Shown in pieces: positions 47,133 through 57,557 of a stretch of DNA of 64,000 nucleotides. The translations under genes were made by a program, and so were the position numbers. Within the stretch, counting starts at the first letter, position 1, and every line of letters starts with the position of its first letter. The DNA comes from Adiantum capillus-veneris (taxonomy: Eukaryota > Streptophyta > Polypodiopsida > Polypodiales > Pteridaceae), in the NCBI GenBank assembly GCA_014529385.2, contig CM043963.1, positions 6,435,001 through 6,499,000 of the forward strand. The letters are read 5' to 3'. The notes beneath the pieces were generated by a model that did no database searches, had not been told where the DNA came from, and saw only the letters and a program-made list of their open reading frames with translations.

Positions 47133-48110
47133 CTGGCAAAAACCATTGTGGTGTTGATTTCCTGTCTAGAAGTACCAAAGGCTATTCTAAAGTGTCTTTA
47201 AGAGACGAACCAGTGGATGCTGAATTATTTCAGTTAACAGCTGATGAGATAATTGATTCAGAATTGTATGAAGTATATCAGTTTCTCTTCAAGGGAGAAT
47301 TCCCAACTAACTAGACTCAAAATCAAAAAAAGGCTCTGATTATCAAAAGGCTGAAGTTCACCATCATTGGCGGGTCACTTTACAGATTGGGAATGGATGG
47401 GGTTCTTTGTAGATGTGTGCCTATGTAGGGCAGAATGCAAGTGATTTTAGAGGCACATAATGGGGATTTGGGAGGACATTTTTCTACTGATATTACTTCC
47501 AAGAAGATTTTGCACGCTGGTTTGTGGTGGCAAACTTTGATCTTTGATGTCACAAGCTTTTGTAAAACCTACGATATATGACAAATAATGGGCAGACCCA
47601 CAGCAGCAGACATGACTCCTTTAACACCAGTTCAGCCCTTAGGTGTTTTCATGAAATGGGGTCTAGATTTTATGGGTCCATTCAAGAAAATTACTCCAAG
47701 AAAGAATAGATATATATTGATGGCCACCTGTTATGTGACGAAGTGGGTGGAAGCTAAGGCTCTTTCCGATGACACGGCAAAATCCACTGCCATGTTTTTA
47801 TTTGAAAATATTGTCTGCCGATATAGATGTCCTGTGGAAATTGTGTCCGACTAAGGTACACACTTGATTAATGATACTATGGAAATTCTCATGGATATGT
47901 TTTTTGTCAAGCATTGGAAATCAACATCATATTATCCTAGATGCAATGGGCAAGCAGAAAGCAGCAACAATACTGTCAAGACTATTCTCACTAAGATTGT
48001 GCAGTATCAATCCAAAGTGGGCCCTAAGAAACCAAATTTAAAGATAGCTTGGGCAGGTCCATATGAAATTGAATGGATGTTTTCCAATGGCATAGTAAGA
48101 CTGAAGGACT
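47133..48110 (+). pseudogene. Gypsy RNase H tail and integrase relic
   Basis: Begins inside the RNase H end (AGKNHCGVDFLSR) directly after the right TIR. It continues with the integrase zinc domain (LEAHNGDLGGHFS), core WGLDFMGPFKKITP (Asp), VEIVSD followed by a stop and THLIND (Asp), CNGQAESSNNTVKT (Glu), and C-terminal AWAGPYEIEWMFSNG. About four stops. The absence of matching upstream gypsy sequence left of 37891 argues against simple insertion of the transposon into this gypsy. Confidence 0.8.
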
Positions 48111-50329
48111 TATCTGGATTATTGTTACAAGGAGTGTATGATGGGGCCAAAATCAAGATTTATTATTCAGAAGATAGAGAGACTTCCAGAAATAAGGATA
48201 ATGGTCCTCTGGGAACTCATGATCAGGAAATCTTTGAATCGGCTATTTTAAATCTTTTTCATGTGCAGCCACTTCTAGAGCCAGTCAAACGGTCCAAAAT
48301 ATGTCATCACGACAAAGCCATGACAGTTCCAGAGTCAATCAAATGTTCAAGCCACTATTAGTTTGTATTGGAAAAAGGGTCAGTCGGGCTATCAGTGAGA
48401 ATCATTTCAAAGATTGAGGACAACATTAGCCAATGCATGTATGCCACATCATTTGTGGTGCATAGAACTCTAGAAACAGTAAGTAGTGGAGCTTTTATGG
48501 CACGGACGCGTATAACAATAAGGCGAGTGAGTGTTTTTCCACGCAAATCCCCTACACGACGTCTAGCAACTGCTATCCATTTGCCATCACCAAGCTCTGA
48601 AGTTTCCTCTCTACAACCACAAATCTCTTTGTCTGAGGAAGTTGTAGATTGCTGTTCCTCTTTACTAGCCACACCGGGTTATGAGATTGAAGAGTCAAGT
48701 AAGTCTTCTTCTTATTCTCACACTGCTTCATCATCTTTAGAGTGCATGGGTAAAAAGAAAATGTCAGAGAAAATACAAGAAAATCTTGAGGAAACCCAAG
48801 CCTTGATTGCTGTTGCAAAATCTTCTTTTCCACCTATTCCGCATAGCAAAATACAGAGGTATGTGTTTACTGAGCCAGCCAAGGCATTAATCTGGCTATG
48901 GGATCTGCATGTGGTGGTACAAGCCACCATAATTGAGTTTGACATAGCTATCATAAGACGGGTTATTGATTCCTTCAATGGTGAAGATGGAAGTGCTATG
49001 GTCTATGGTAGGAAGGTGTTTGTCACACCAGAAAGTATTGCCTTTGCATTCTGGATGCCGAATGAGCCAAAGCCATCTGTGGCTACTGCATAATAGATTA
49101 GTGCACCTTTAAAAGAAGATGATGCTGCCAAAAAGAAACGCAAAGCTAGTGGGCAAGGGGTTCCAGTCACAAGTCTGGACAATCCTACTGCTTATCATTT
49201 TGTGGCTGAGGCGGTGAGTCTCAAAAACAACCCGACTTATGTGTCAAAAAAGTTGTTTGATATGTACTGGCAAAAAGATTGGACGCTACAGTTCCAATAA
49301 ATTTGTGTCAGATTTTATCACATAATGTGCTTCAACAGACTGCCAAGTTGAAATCCCAGACTGTTTTCAAAGCATGGTATGTGTGGCAGTTTCTTTACTG
49401 GGAAACTTCTCCAGACGCCCATGATCAGGTAAGGATGGCTTGGAGCCAAAAACCTTTTCCCTTCAATAACAATTTGGAAGTGTCATCAGATGAAGAAGCC
49501 CCAGATACTCGGTTAACTCTCACTCGCCAAAAGAGGAAGGGCACACAAGAGGAAGCTGGCAGTTCTAAAAGACAACAGATTACAATGGCCAAGAGTAATG
49601 CTTTTCTTACACAACTTGAAATTTAGGCCAAAAGAGTGGCTACTACACAGACTCCAGTGGAACAGACTCAAACTAACTAGCCAACCCAGTCTCAATTTCC
49701 AACCACTGGTGGAACTAACCAGCCAGTAGGAGTGACACCAGTATGAGATATAACCAGTTAGGCCAAACTAGTGTGGAGCAACTGATGGTGAATCTGACCA
49801 AGAAGGATCGGTTACAACAGTTGCACACTCAACCTCTTCAGAGATGCCTATTCTTGAATAAAGCCGAGGACACAACACTACCCTATATGGCTCCTGTCAC
49901 AATTTATGAGCCAGAAGCCCGTGACCCAGCAATTGTGCGGGATGGATGTTCAATTCTTATTTAGCCTTCCTGGAACACTATTGTTAATGCTATCGGACAA
50001 ATGTTGGATACTTCAGTGCCTAATACTGAAGTGAACTAGTTAAAGGCTAAATTGATGGAGACTCAAAAGAGAGTTGCAAAGCTGGAAAAGGAGAAAGGGG
50101 AACAGTCGTTGCGGCACAGTGTCCTCGAAAATCAATGAGCCATGAATATTCAAATATTGGAAAGTAAGCTGTCAAATATGGAGTCTAAGATGAGGGTGCT
50201 AAGAGACGAAAAGGCAGAGGCCGTCAGAGTTGCTAATCGGTTTGAGACCATGTTGCGAATGAAGAGAGCTGATGTTGGCGGATACGCCGCGATGGACGTC
50301 AGCACAGCGAGAACTCACCTAACAAGAAT
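48110..50329 (+). pseudogene. Retrotransposon-associated extra ORF (coiled-coil) after integrase
   Basis: Broken frames follow the integrase: a Ser-rich start (48368-48760), a conserved block with VIDSFNGEDGSAMVYGRKVF and TPESIAFAFWMPNE (48965-49070), KLFDMYWQKDW (49250), Gln/Pro-rich stretches, and a coiled coil at 50040-50260 (LMETQKRVAKLEKEKGE, KMRVLRDEKAEAVRVANRF). The block VYGRKVFVTPE matches the - ORF at 54260-54625 (LQGKNIMIVIMPE). So two related elements carry this kind of protein on opposite strands. It resembles the extra 3' ORFs of Athila/Tat-type elements in position; its role is unknown. It is cut by the LTR at 50330. Confidence 0.55.
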
Positions 50330-51206
50330 TGTCAGCTAAGGACAAAGCTCGACCCGCAAGTGCGTGGAAGCAAGCATATGGTGTCAACCTACACTCGATT
50401 GACTATTGACTATTTCCTACAGAGGTCTCTACCCAATGTCTAAGTTACAGCCTACTATTGTGCATAGGAGGAGATATCCTACAACGCTTCCATGCGCCAA
50501 ATACCCATTAGACGTTCTCGAAATGCTACGAAAGTTGAGGGATATCCTATTAACACAAATAGGCCACTCTCTCTAAGGTCCGTGACCCAAAACCCTACCC
50601 AGAAACACCTAGTGCACAATCACGTAGGATGTCTGATAGGTTTTTGCAGGTTGACGTTTCTAAAAACTAAGGTGCCTAATGTGTAGCTCTACTCAAAACG
50701 AACGCATGGATATGCTGAAATGCGAAAACAAACACCGTTTGCTTATCAAATCCCTAGAAATATCTCGCGGGACGATCTCGTGAAGTCAGGGCCGTACACA
50801 CGCAGTCTGGGTATTGGCGCGTAGCTCTCTCCAGGGGCAACACGTTGCACTTCTCCGTACTCGATTCCGACCACCAGTGTGCGTGTAGCATCAAGATAAG
50901 CTCTCACTCTCTCTCGTACACAGAATACGCTTCTCACAGACACTTCATAGAATGAACAAAGGGTTTTTTTATTAAGGTTAGAATTTGGTATATATACCTT
51001 CGAAATACAAAACCACATGTTCCAAAGTGAAATCCTACTTAGTCTAATGGCAAAAATAATATACAAAATTGGAAACTTCTGCAAGCCCCAAGTATTTACA
51101 AGTGAAATTATAGGTTTTCTTAATCAGGGAATGACTACATAGGATTTACTTCTTTTATCATTTCATTAGTGTTCAGTTGAGTGTGGCTGCCCGTCTTCAG
51201 CTAACA
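50330..51206 (-). repeat. LTR of a gypsy-like element (877 bp)
   Basis: On - it runs TGTTAGCTGAAGACGGG at 51206 to CCTTAGCTGACA at 50330, with TG...CA ends in a short inverted repeat. A polypurine tract, GGAGGGAGGGAG, precedes it at 51218-51207. This marks the 3' LTR of the - element holding the ORF at 51259-54753. It contains a half site GTAGGATGTC (about 50627) of the palindrome found at 54.9-55.8 kb. No partner LTR was found. Confidence 0.68.
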
Positions 51207-51218
51207 CTCCCTCCCTCC
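51207..51218 (-). other. Polypurine tract
   Basis: GGAGGGAGGGAG on - immediately before the LTR start; the usual primer for plus-strand synthesis of LTR retrotransposons. Confidence 0.65.
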
Positions 51219-51258
51219 TAGCTCATGTCGTCCCCGACATGACAGTAGAGCCGCTGCT

Positions 51259-54200
51259 TCAGTGGAGGATGTCGCGCATCTTCAAAACGGACTCATACCG
51301 TGCATGCTGGGCCACTAATGTTGGGTCGAATATATCTGTGTTGATGGTGAAGAAGCCGGTGTAGAAGGCTTGGAGATGGTATGAGGGCAGGAACATTATT
51401 CTTTGGTAGAGGGCATGTATCACCTCATGTGAAGGTTGAGCACACACGTCATAAGCACATCTATAAGTGTCCTGGAAGAAGAATATGTTGTATGTTTCTT
51501 GTCCAGGTTCGAAGACCTCAAAGACTGCTAGAAGTATTTTACATATCTTTCTAAGCATAATGCAAGAGAGGTCAGGCGAGCCAGTGAACAATTTAATGGC
51601 ACTTGTTAGGGTTTTCACTATGTATTGCTCACTCATTCTCTCGCCTGCCTTCAAGCCTGGCAGCTTCGGGTAGTTGAGCCACATGGGGTGGCTTCTCTTT
51701 AGCAGTTTATGTTCCTTCCATGTCCGCATCCTTGGTAGAGGGACAAAGCTAAGGTCATCTCTGATCATTTTAGGCGCCTCTACCAAATGTACTAAATAAT
51801 GTGGGTATTTAGTGAGCCATGCCTTCCTCCATTTTGGTTGAGAGTCCACAATGAGCTTAACACCTTCTGGTTTGGTGATGTCTTCATGGTACAGCGGCAC
51901 TATAAGCTCCTCTTTAATCCTCTTGTTGAGTGTTGCAGCCTCGTATTTTAGAAGAGGATAGGGGAGAGAGGGTTGTAGCCATTCATGTTGAACAACATTT
52001 GCATCTAATCTCTGAATGGTCATGGACTTCAATAATCTCTACTCCCACAGCATTGCTTCTTTGGCGGTGTCTTTTATGGCTGCTTCTATTTCTTTCTGTA
52101 GATTGTCTTCTTCTTCTTCTGTCAGATCTCGGGGCTCTTGTAAGGGTCCCACAGGAATGTCCTCTTGTATTGTTGTGTCCATTGGATGTGATACATTCTC
52201 TATATCAATTCCTTCCATAGCAGTCGGCCCATGACTTTGTTGAGGTTCGTCACTTGGTTGGCTCTTAAGTTCATCCAGCTGCTTCTGTAAGTCGTCTTTT
52301 GCTAACTGAGCTTGTTCTGCCACACCTACTAATAGGTCATTAAGTTCTGCATTGACTCTATCAGCTTTCTCTAGCTTCTGCCATACCTCATCGTTCTCTG
52401 TCTGCAGCGTCTTTGTGTCATCTTCTAGTCTTTTCTGAAGCCTATCCAATTCCGCTTTCAATGATTTTTTATCATCTTCTAACCTGCGTTGTACCACCAT
52501 TGATCCCTCTACTAGCATTACTCTCTGCCTCTTTTCAAGCATCGGCTCTTTTTGAAGTTCTATCATTTGTTCTTCAAACACATCTTTATCTTGGCTAGTA
52601 CTAATTGTAGCTGCAGCTCTTGCTCTGCCCGGAGAGGCTCTCAACCTTTGAATCGTTTGATCTTTCACTTTGATTTGATCCTTTAGTTCGATCACCTCAT
52701 CTTGGCTAGACTCATGTGATATTTCAGCTTTGTCTTTGGCCTTCCTCAAGCTCTCAACCTCTTTTGACTCTTCCGCCAGCTGTAGGGTGAGCCCATCCCT
52801 TTCCTTTTTGGCTTTAGTCAAAGCATTGGTGATTTTTTGGTACTCTTCTTCGTAGTTCATTATCTTCTGAGTGGTTTCTTGGTTTTGACTTTCTAACTCT
52901 TGACATTTCTTCAGTGCTTCTTCTAGTTCAGTTGTGCTTGGCTGTGCATTTTCTCTTGACGTTGCTTCTGAAGTGTTTCCACTTCAGCTTTCACCTTTAC
53001 TTCACTCAACTTCAGTCCTTCATACTCAATCTCTTTGGCCACTGATCTGGCTCTTAATCCTTGCAGTCTCTGCATCACGTCTTCCCAATCTTCGGCTTGT
53101 GGTTGCAAATCCATTGTATCTGTTGCAATCTCCTTTAGCTCCACCAAACGAGGGCTCAGCGTGTATTCTTCTGGTTTAGGGGTTGACAGTTGAAAAGACG
53201 TATGAGCTGCCTCTTCTTGGGTGTATCCAGCAGCTAGTAGATCCAGGAATATGCTATATAGTTTTTTGCTTTCGGATCTTGCTTCTCACGATTTGGTTCA
53301 AACTCTTCCTTATGCTCTTTCTCTTTGTCCTTTTCTTTATTGGAGTCTTGCGGCTTCTCAGATTTAATCAACTCCTCAGTCTGTAGAGGTTGAGGAGGAC
53401 TAGGAGGAGGTGGTGATGGTGGAGGACTGGACTCGCGGCTTGATGGTGGGGTTGATTGCTTCTTTTTTAAGTCCCAATTAGCCTTTGTTTTCCTCTCTCG
53501 CTCTAGAATTTCCTGCTCTTCTAACAGCTGCCGCCTCACATCATCAACTTCTTCTTCGATAAAAGGTATCATTGGAATATTCTCGGCCGTCGCATCTAGG
53601 ATCTCGAAATTCTTTATATAATCTTTCAAGCGATCCCTATTAGTCCTTCAAGAAGATCTAGACATGGCCTCAAGTGAGGGCTTACATAATTCACTTAGAT
53701 CTCCTTTAAGCATTCTTTCGGCTGTGAAACTCTCCATCAGCCTCTCTAGCTGAGCGGCCTTCTGGGATTTAGTCTCTTTTGCTGGCATCTGAATGGTAGC
53801 TTTGTTTCCTTTCTTTGGCTGAGGTGGCTCTTCCTCTACTGTCTCTAACCTTCTTTTCAGCCTAGTGGCCACCCTGGGAGCTGTAGGTTGCTCCTCTTCC
53901 TTATCTTCTGTCAGCTTCAACCACTCATTCTGTGATGGAGGAAGAGGCCACTGACCTTTATCATTTAGAGCTTCATATATTACCTTGGTGAGCATCTCCC
54001 CTGGTACAATATATGTGTGATTCTTGGTTCCCATCCTCACAATGTGGTACTGCAAGTATGCCGCATAATCTATCTCTCTTGGGTGGCTTGTCTTCATTGC
54101 CCATGTGAATGTTGTTGCAATTGTTGCAGGTGGCACAGTGTACTTTTGAGGCCTCTTGGTGCAGATATGGAAATTGGTTGTATAGTTGGCATGTGGTTGC

Positions 54201-54753
54201 CAACATTGAATCCGCAATATCCTCGAAGTTGTATTTCTTCTTGGTTCCCTTGTATACCTTCACCTCGTCTCGCCCTTGTTGACACTGTCTCCTGCATTAG
54301 AGAGGTTCAAGGCACTTGCAACCACCTCTGGCATGATCACAATCATTATGTTCTTTCCTTGCAGATCTGTCACCTTGGCTATGCCATTCTCCTTTATTGT
54401 TGTGATGAATTCCCACTCTCTCTGAATGTCAATTCCTGCTGGCAAGGCCTCAAAATAATTGTGTAAGTCTAACTTTTCCAAGATAGACACTATCTCTGGC
54501 CTTCTCGTGAACTCATTGAGTTCCTGTGGTATCATTGGCAGCTCTATGGCAATTCCCTCTGCGTCTTTGAACATGCCTTGGTATATTCTGAGGTCGCTTG
54601 CTTCAAGTAAGCTGCTTGTACCCAAGTGGTAGTGGGCTTTATGGTTCCTGTTGGTATTATAAATGGCTCCACCTCATCCAGGTAATCCTTGTTGGTCATT
54701 CTTTTCTTCTTTGCTGGCGACTTAGCGGCTGCCATGGATCCTGTTACACTCAA
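51259..54753 (-). pseudogene. Long coiled-coil ORF of a gypsy-like element, frameshifted
   Basis: Starts MSVTGSMAAAKSPAKKKRM at 54753. Overlapping frames then give a globular part (YQGMFKDAEGIAIELPMIP, LQGKNIMIVIMPEVVASAL, KVYKGTKKKYNFEDIADSM, AAYLQYHIVRMGTKNHTY), a Lys/Glu/Pro-rich linker with a PPPSPPPPSPP run near 53420, a coiled coil of about 250 residues (52039-53147), and a C-terminal globular part (51259-52032, ending VLKMRDILH) just before the PPT. Frames shift about five times. No gag, RT or integrase motif. This is related to the + ORF at 48110-50329. Probably an extra protein of a retroelement, or the only cargo of a non-autonomous one. Function unknown. Confidence 0.6.
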
Positions 54754-54879
54754 TAGTCCAAAGTTAGTGTTTATTTATTTATTTACAGATTAGCTGATAA
54801 ACTGATTTTTAACTATCCAATTGACTTGAAAATTGAAACATGAGCTCAAGAGGGACTAAGGATGCCCTGTAAGTGAAAA

Positions 54880-55800
54880 CAGTAGGATTTGTGCTGCAAA
54901 ATAAGCCTAAAGACATCCTACGCGTAGGATGTCTTTTTCATTAGAATGACTTGAAACTTGACATGATGATAGCTTATGACCTATACATCACAGCTATGTG
55001 CTTGGATTTTGATTTAGACACCAAAAAGTGCAATTTTGGACTATTTTAGGCTTTTGGTGTACAAATGAGTAGGATGTCCTGTAATGATGAGCAAATGTTA
55101 TCCAAATGACTTGAAACTTAATATGTAGGCTTCTAGCATGCTGATCACATTCATGATGTCAAGATTTGCTCAGTAGGTCAACATGACCCTGGAGACATAC
55201 TACGCGTATGTATGTGTTTTTGCTCAGAATTGCATAAAACTTGTCAGTATGATAGGGCATAGCCTATGGACCATCAGCATGGTCTTAGATTTGAATTTGG
55301 ATAAGTTTTGAGGGTAGGAAGACCATTTCTGGTGTTTCAAAGTCTGAAAAGTCCATCTATGGAGCTATGAGGCCAAAAAATGATATGTTTGGCTTGAAAC
55401 TTGGTGGGTGGGCTTGTATGAATGTGATAAAGATGTATGAAGATCAAAAAATCCACTTGGAGGTCATTTCAAGCTTGGAGACATACTACATGTAGTATGT
55501 CTTTTTCATGATTTTGAAGATGTGACCTCATAGTTAGCTTTGACATGTTATGAAGAGTGCGTGGTTCAAGTTTCACTTGATTTGGATCATTTTTGATAGG
55601 TCTATGACCATTTCTTGCCTCTATGCTTTGACTTTGCATTTTTTTGATGCATAAGAGATCAAACTTGGTCCAAATGGAGTGAAACTTGAGGGATAAGATG
55701 TAAATGACATGTAGAGGCTGTGCGTATGGCTGAATGATGAGTTGGGTGCCCAAAAGTGGCCTTGAGACATCCTACGCGTAGGATGTCTCCTGTGCATTTT
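54880..55800. repeat. Diverged ~285-bp tandem repeat with conserved palindrome
   Basis: CATCCTACGCGTAGGATG or a close variant is centred near 54924, 55206, 55492 and 55776, spaced about 282-288 bp. Variants are CATACTACGCGTATGTATG and CATACTACATGTAGTATG. After each comes TCTTTTTCAT or similar, and ATGACTTGAAACTTG-like words recur between them. The rest of the unit is poorly conserved. It lies upstream of the ORF starting at 54753. Confidence 0.7.
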
Positions 55801-56891
55801 TTAGGAGCAAGTCCTACTACTATGTGCATATAACCTCCCTAAGTCCCCTTTTGTGCCTTATTTCAATTAAAAAACAAAATGGTTATTTAGAAACTCCCTT
55901 CTTGGATTTCAGAGCCTCAGAGGCGATTTCTGACTCTTGGAGCGCTTTTCCATGATGAAATTTCTTGATGATGACTAGCATAGCATCATGAACCCTTGGG
56001 GAACCTTGCCATGTGGTTCTTGTTGGCTTTGGCTTCACCTAAGCTTTGTTTGGCGATTTGTCACTCTAGAAGCGCCCATGATTGTGTTTGCATGCCCCTG
56101 ATGATTTGTAGTGGTCTACCACCTAAAGGCCTTGGTAAGCCGCTCGTGAGGTTTGGTGGCAAACGGTCGTCTCGCTTGGCTGTGAGAGCCAAGTGACGCT
56201 TTCTGTTTTCGATTCCGTTTCTGAAGTTTAGGCCTGCTTTGGGTCGCCTTATGGCCATGTGGCCTATGTAGCCTTGTAGAGCTCATTGAGAAGCTCCTAC
56301 CTGTGAGTTTTGGTATCATTTGAGCCACTTTTGCCGGATTTTCCTCTTTGTGGCCTCTTGCAGGGCTTGAGGTGCCAGGGTTTTCTCCGTTGCTTTCTTG
56401 CCTCCTTTGGGAATCCAGATTGGTCTCCTAAGCTAGGGTAAACCCCCTATGAAGTCTTGTTGGTATTGGGTTAGACCTTAGGTGGCTACCTATGCTCACA
56501 GGCCTCTACTTTGCAAACCCCGTTGGAGTTCTATACTAGTCTTGGCAACAAAACATCAAATATACACGAAGATCATAAGGTGCTAAGACTACCTCTCATA
56601 TCTAGTGGCTGTCGGGTGCCTGTGCGCGGCGTATCAGCCTGCTGGAAGTCTTGTGCGCTCTAGGTGGCTAGAGCTCTCTCTCACAAGTGCAATAGTAGAA
56701 ATGAGCTCTAAGTGGAGTGAAAAAATCTTATAATGGGGGTCCCCGAACCATTTTTCATGAAATTTGACATGTTTGTAGGCTCGTTCATTTCCATCCTTCC
56801 GTACCCATACCTGTTGTTTGCGTATTGCTGACCTTGATCTATTCATTGTAATATGTGGTGTCTCATTTTTTGATTGAATACGGTGGGCATC
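55801..56891. other. Unassigned stretch between repeats
   Basis: No supported gene; short frames around 56000-56330 and 56634-56846 are not recognised. May be LTR or leader sequence of one of the flanking gypsy pieces. Confidence 0.45.
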
Positions 56892-57555
56892 CTAGTTATC
56901 CTTTGTAGGTATCTTTTGTTGGTTAAGTTGCACACATCTTTTTTGCTCTTTATCAAGTGATTGTGGCACCATTATCTCGTTCTTCCGGGTTGTCTGAGCA
57001 AAGGCTACCACCTGGTGTTCTTGTGCTTGTTGAATTTTGACCGTATTCGAACTCCAATCTATCTGCACATTATACTCTTTCTGCCATGGTTGTCCCAACA
57101 ACATTGGATGTAGTGTGCTCGTATCCTCAACCACATAAAACTTGTGGGGATAAACATATTGATGTATTTGTACATGCAATATCTTCCAGCCCAACATGCT
57201 TAATGAATGTGATGTACTGCTTTCCAGTGCTTGTTGAGTAGGATGGAGTTGTTCTTCAAGCTTGAGCTATTTATATAATTTGCAAGAAATCAGATTTACT
57301 TGAGCTCCTGAATCAAGCAATACCATCGAGTCAACTTGGTTGCTACCCACTTTGACTGCAATTATTGGATCCACTGTGTCTTCATTAAAATTCATTAATT
57401 GAATAGCATTTATTCACAACGGTGATCCAATTTGTTGTTGTTGTCGTAGAAGCCTTCTTTTTGCAATGCATTCTTTTGCTTCTGCTTGTGCTTCTTCTCT
57501 TACCCTCTGTTTCTCCTTTGTCCGTTGTTTTTCATGATGGATTTGTTGAAGCATA
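56892..57555 (-). pseudogene. Retropepsin-like domain directly after an integrase ORF
   Basis: On -, a basic helical stretch (MLQQIHHEKQRTKEKQ, REEAQAEAKECIAKRRLL) is followed by VDSMVLLDSGAQVNLIS (catalytic DSGA intact), a stop, and LGWKILHVQIHQYVYPHKF, HPMLLGQPWQKEYNVQIDW. It begins right after the stop of the integrase at 57558, an odd order for gypsy, in which protease precedes RT. It may be the start of another element or an added 3' ORF. Confidence 0.6.
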
Positions 57556-57557
57556 TC

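Noticed and set aside
54880-55800. CRISPR-like array from regularly spaced palindromes
   Set aside because: Spacing of ~285 bp and related, diverged spacers in a plant repeat region; there are no short identical repeats.
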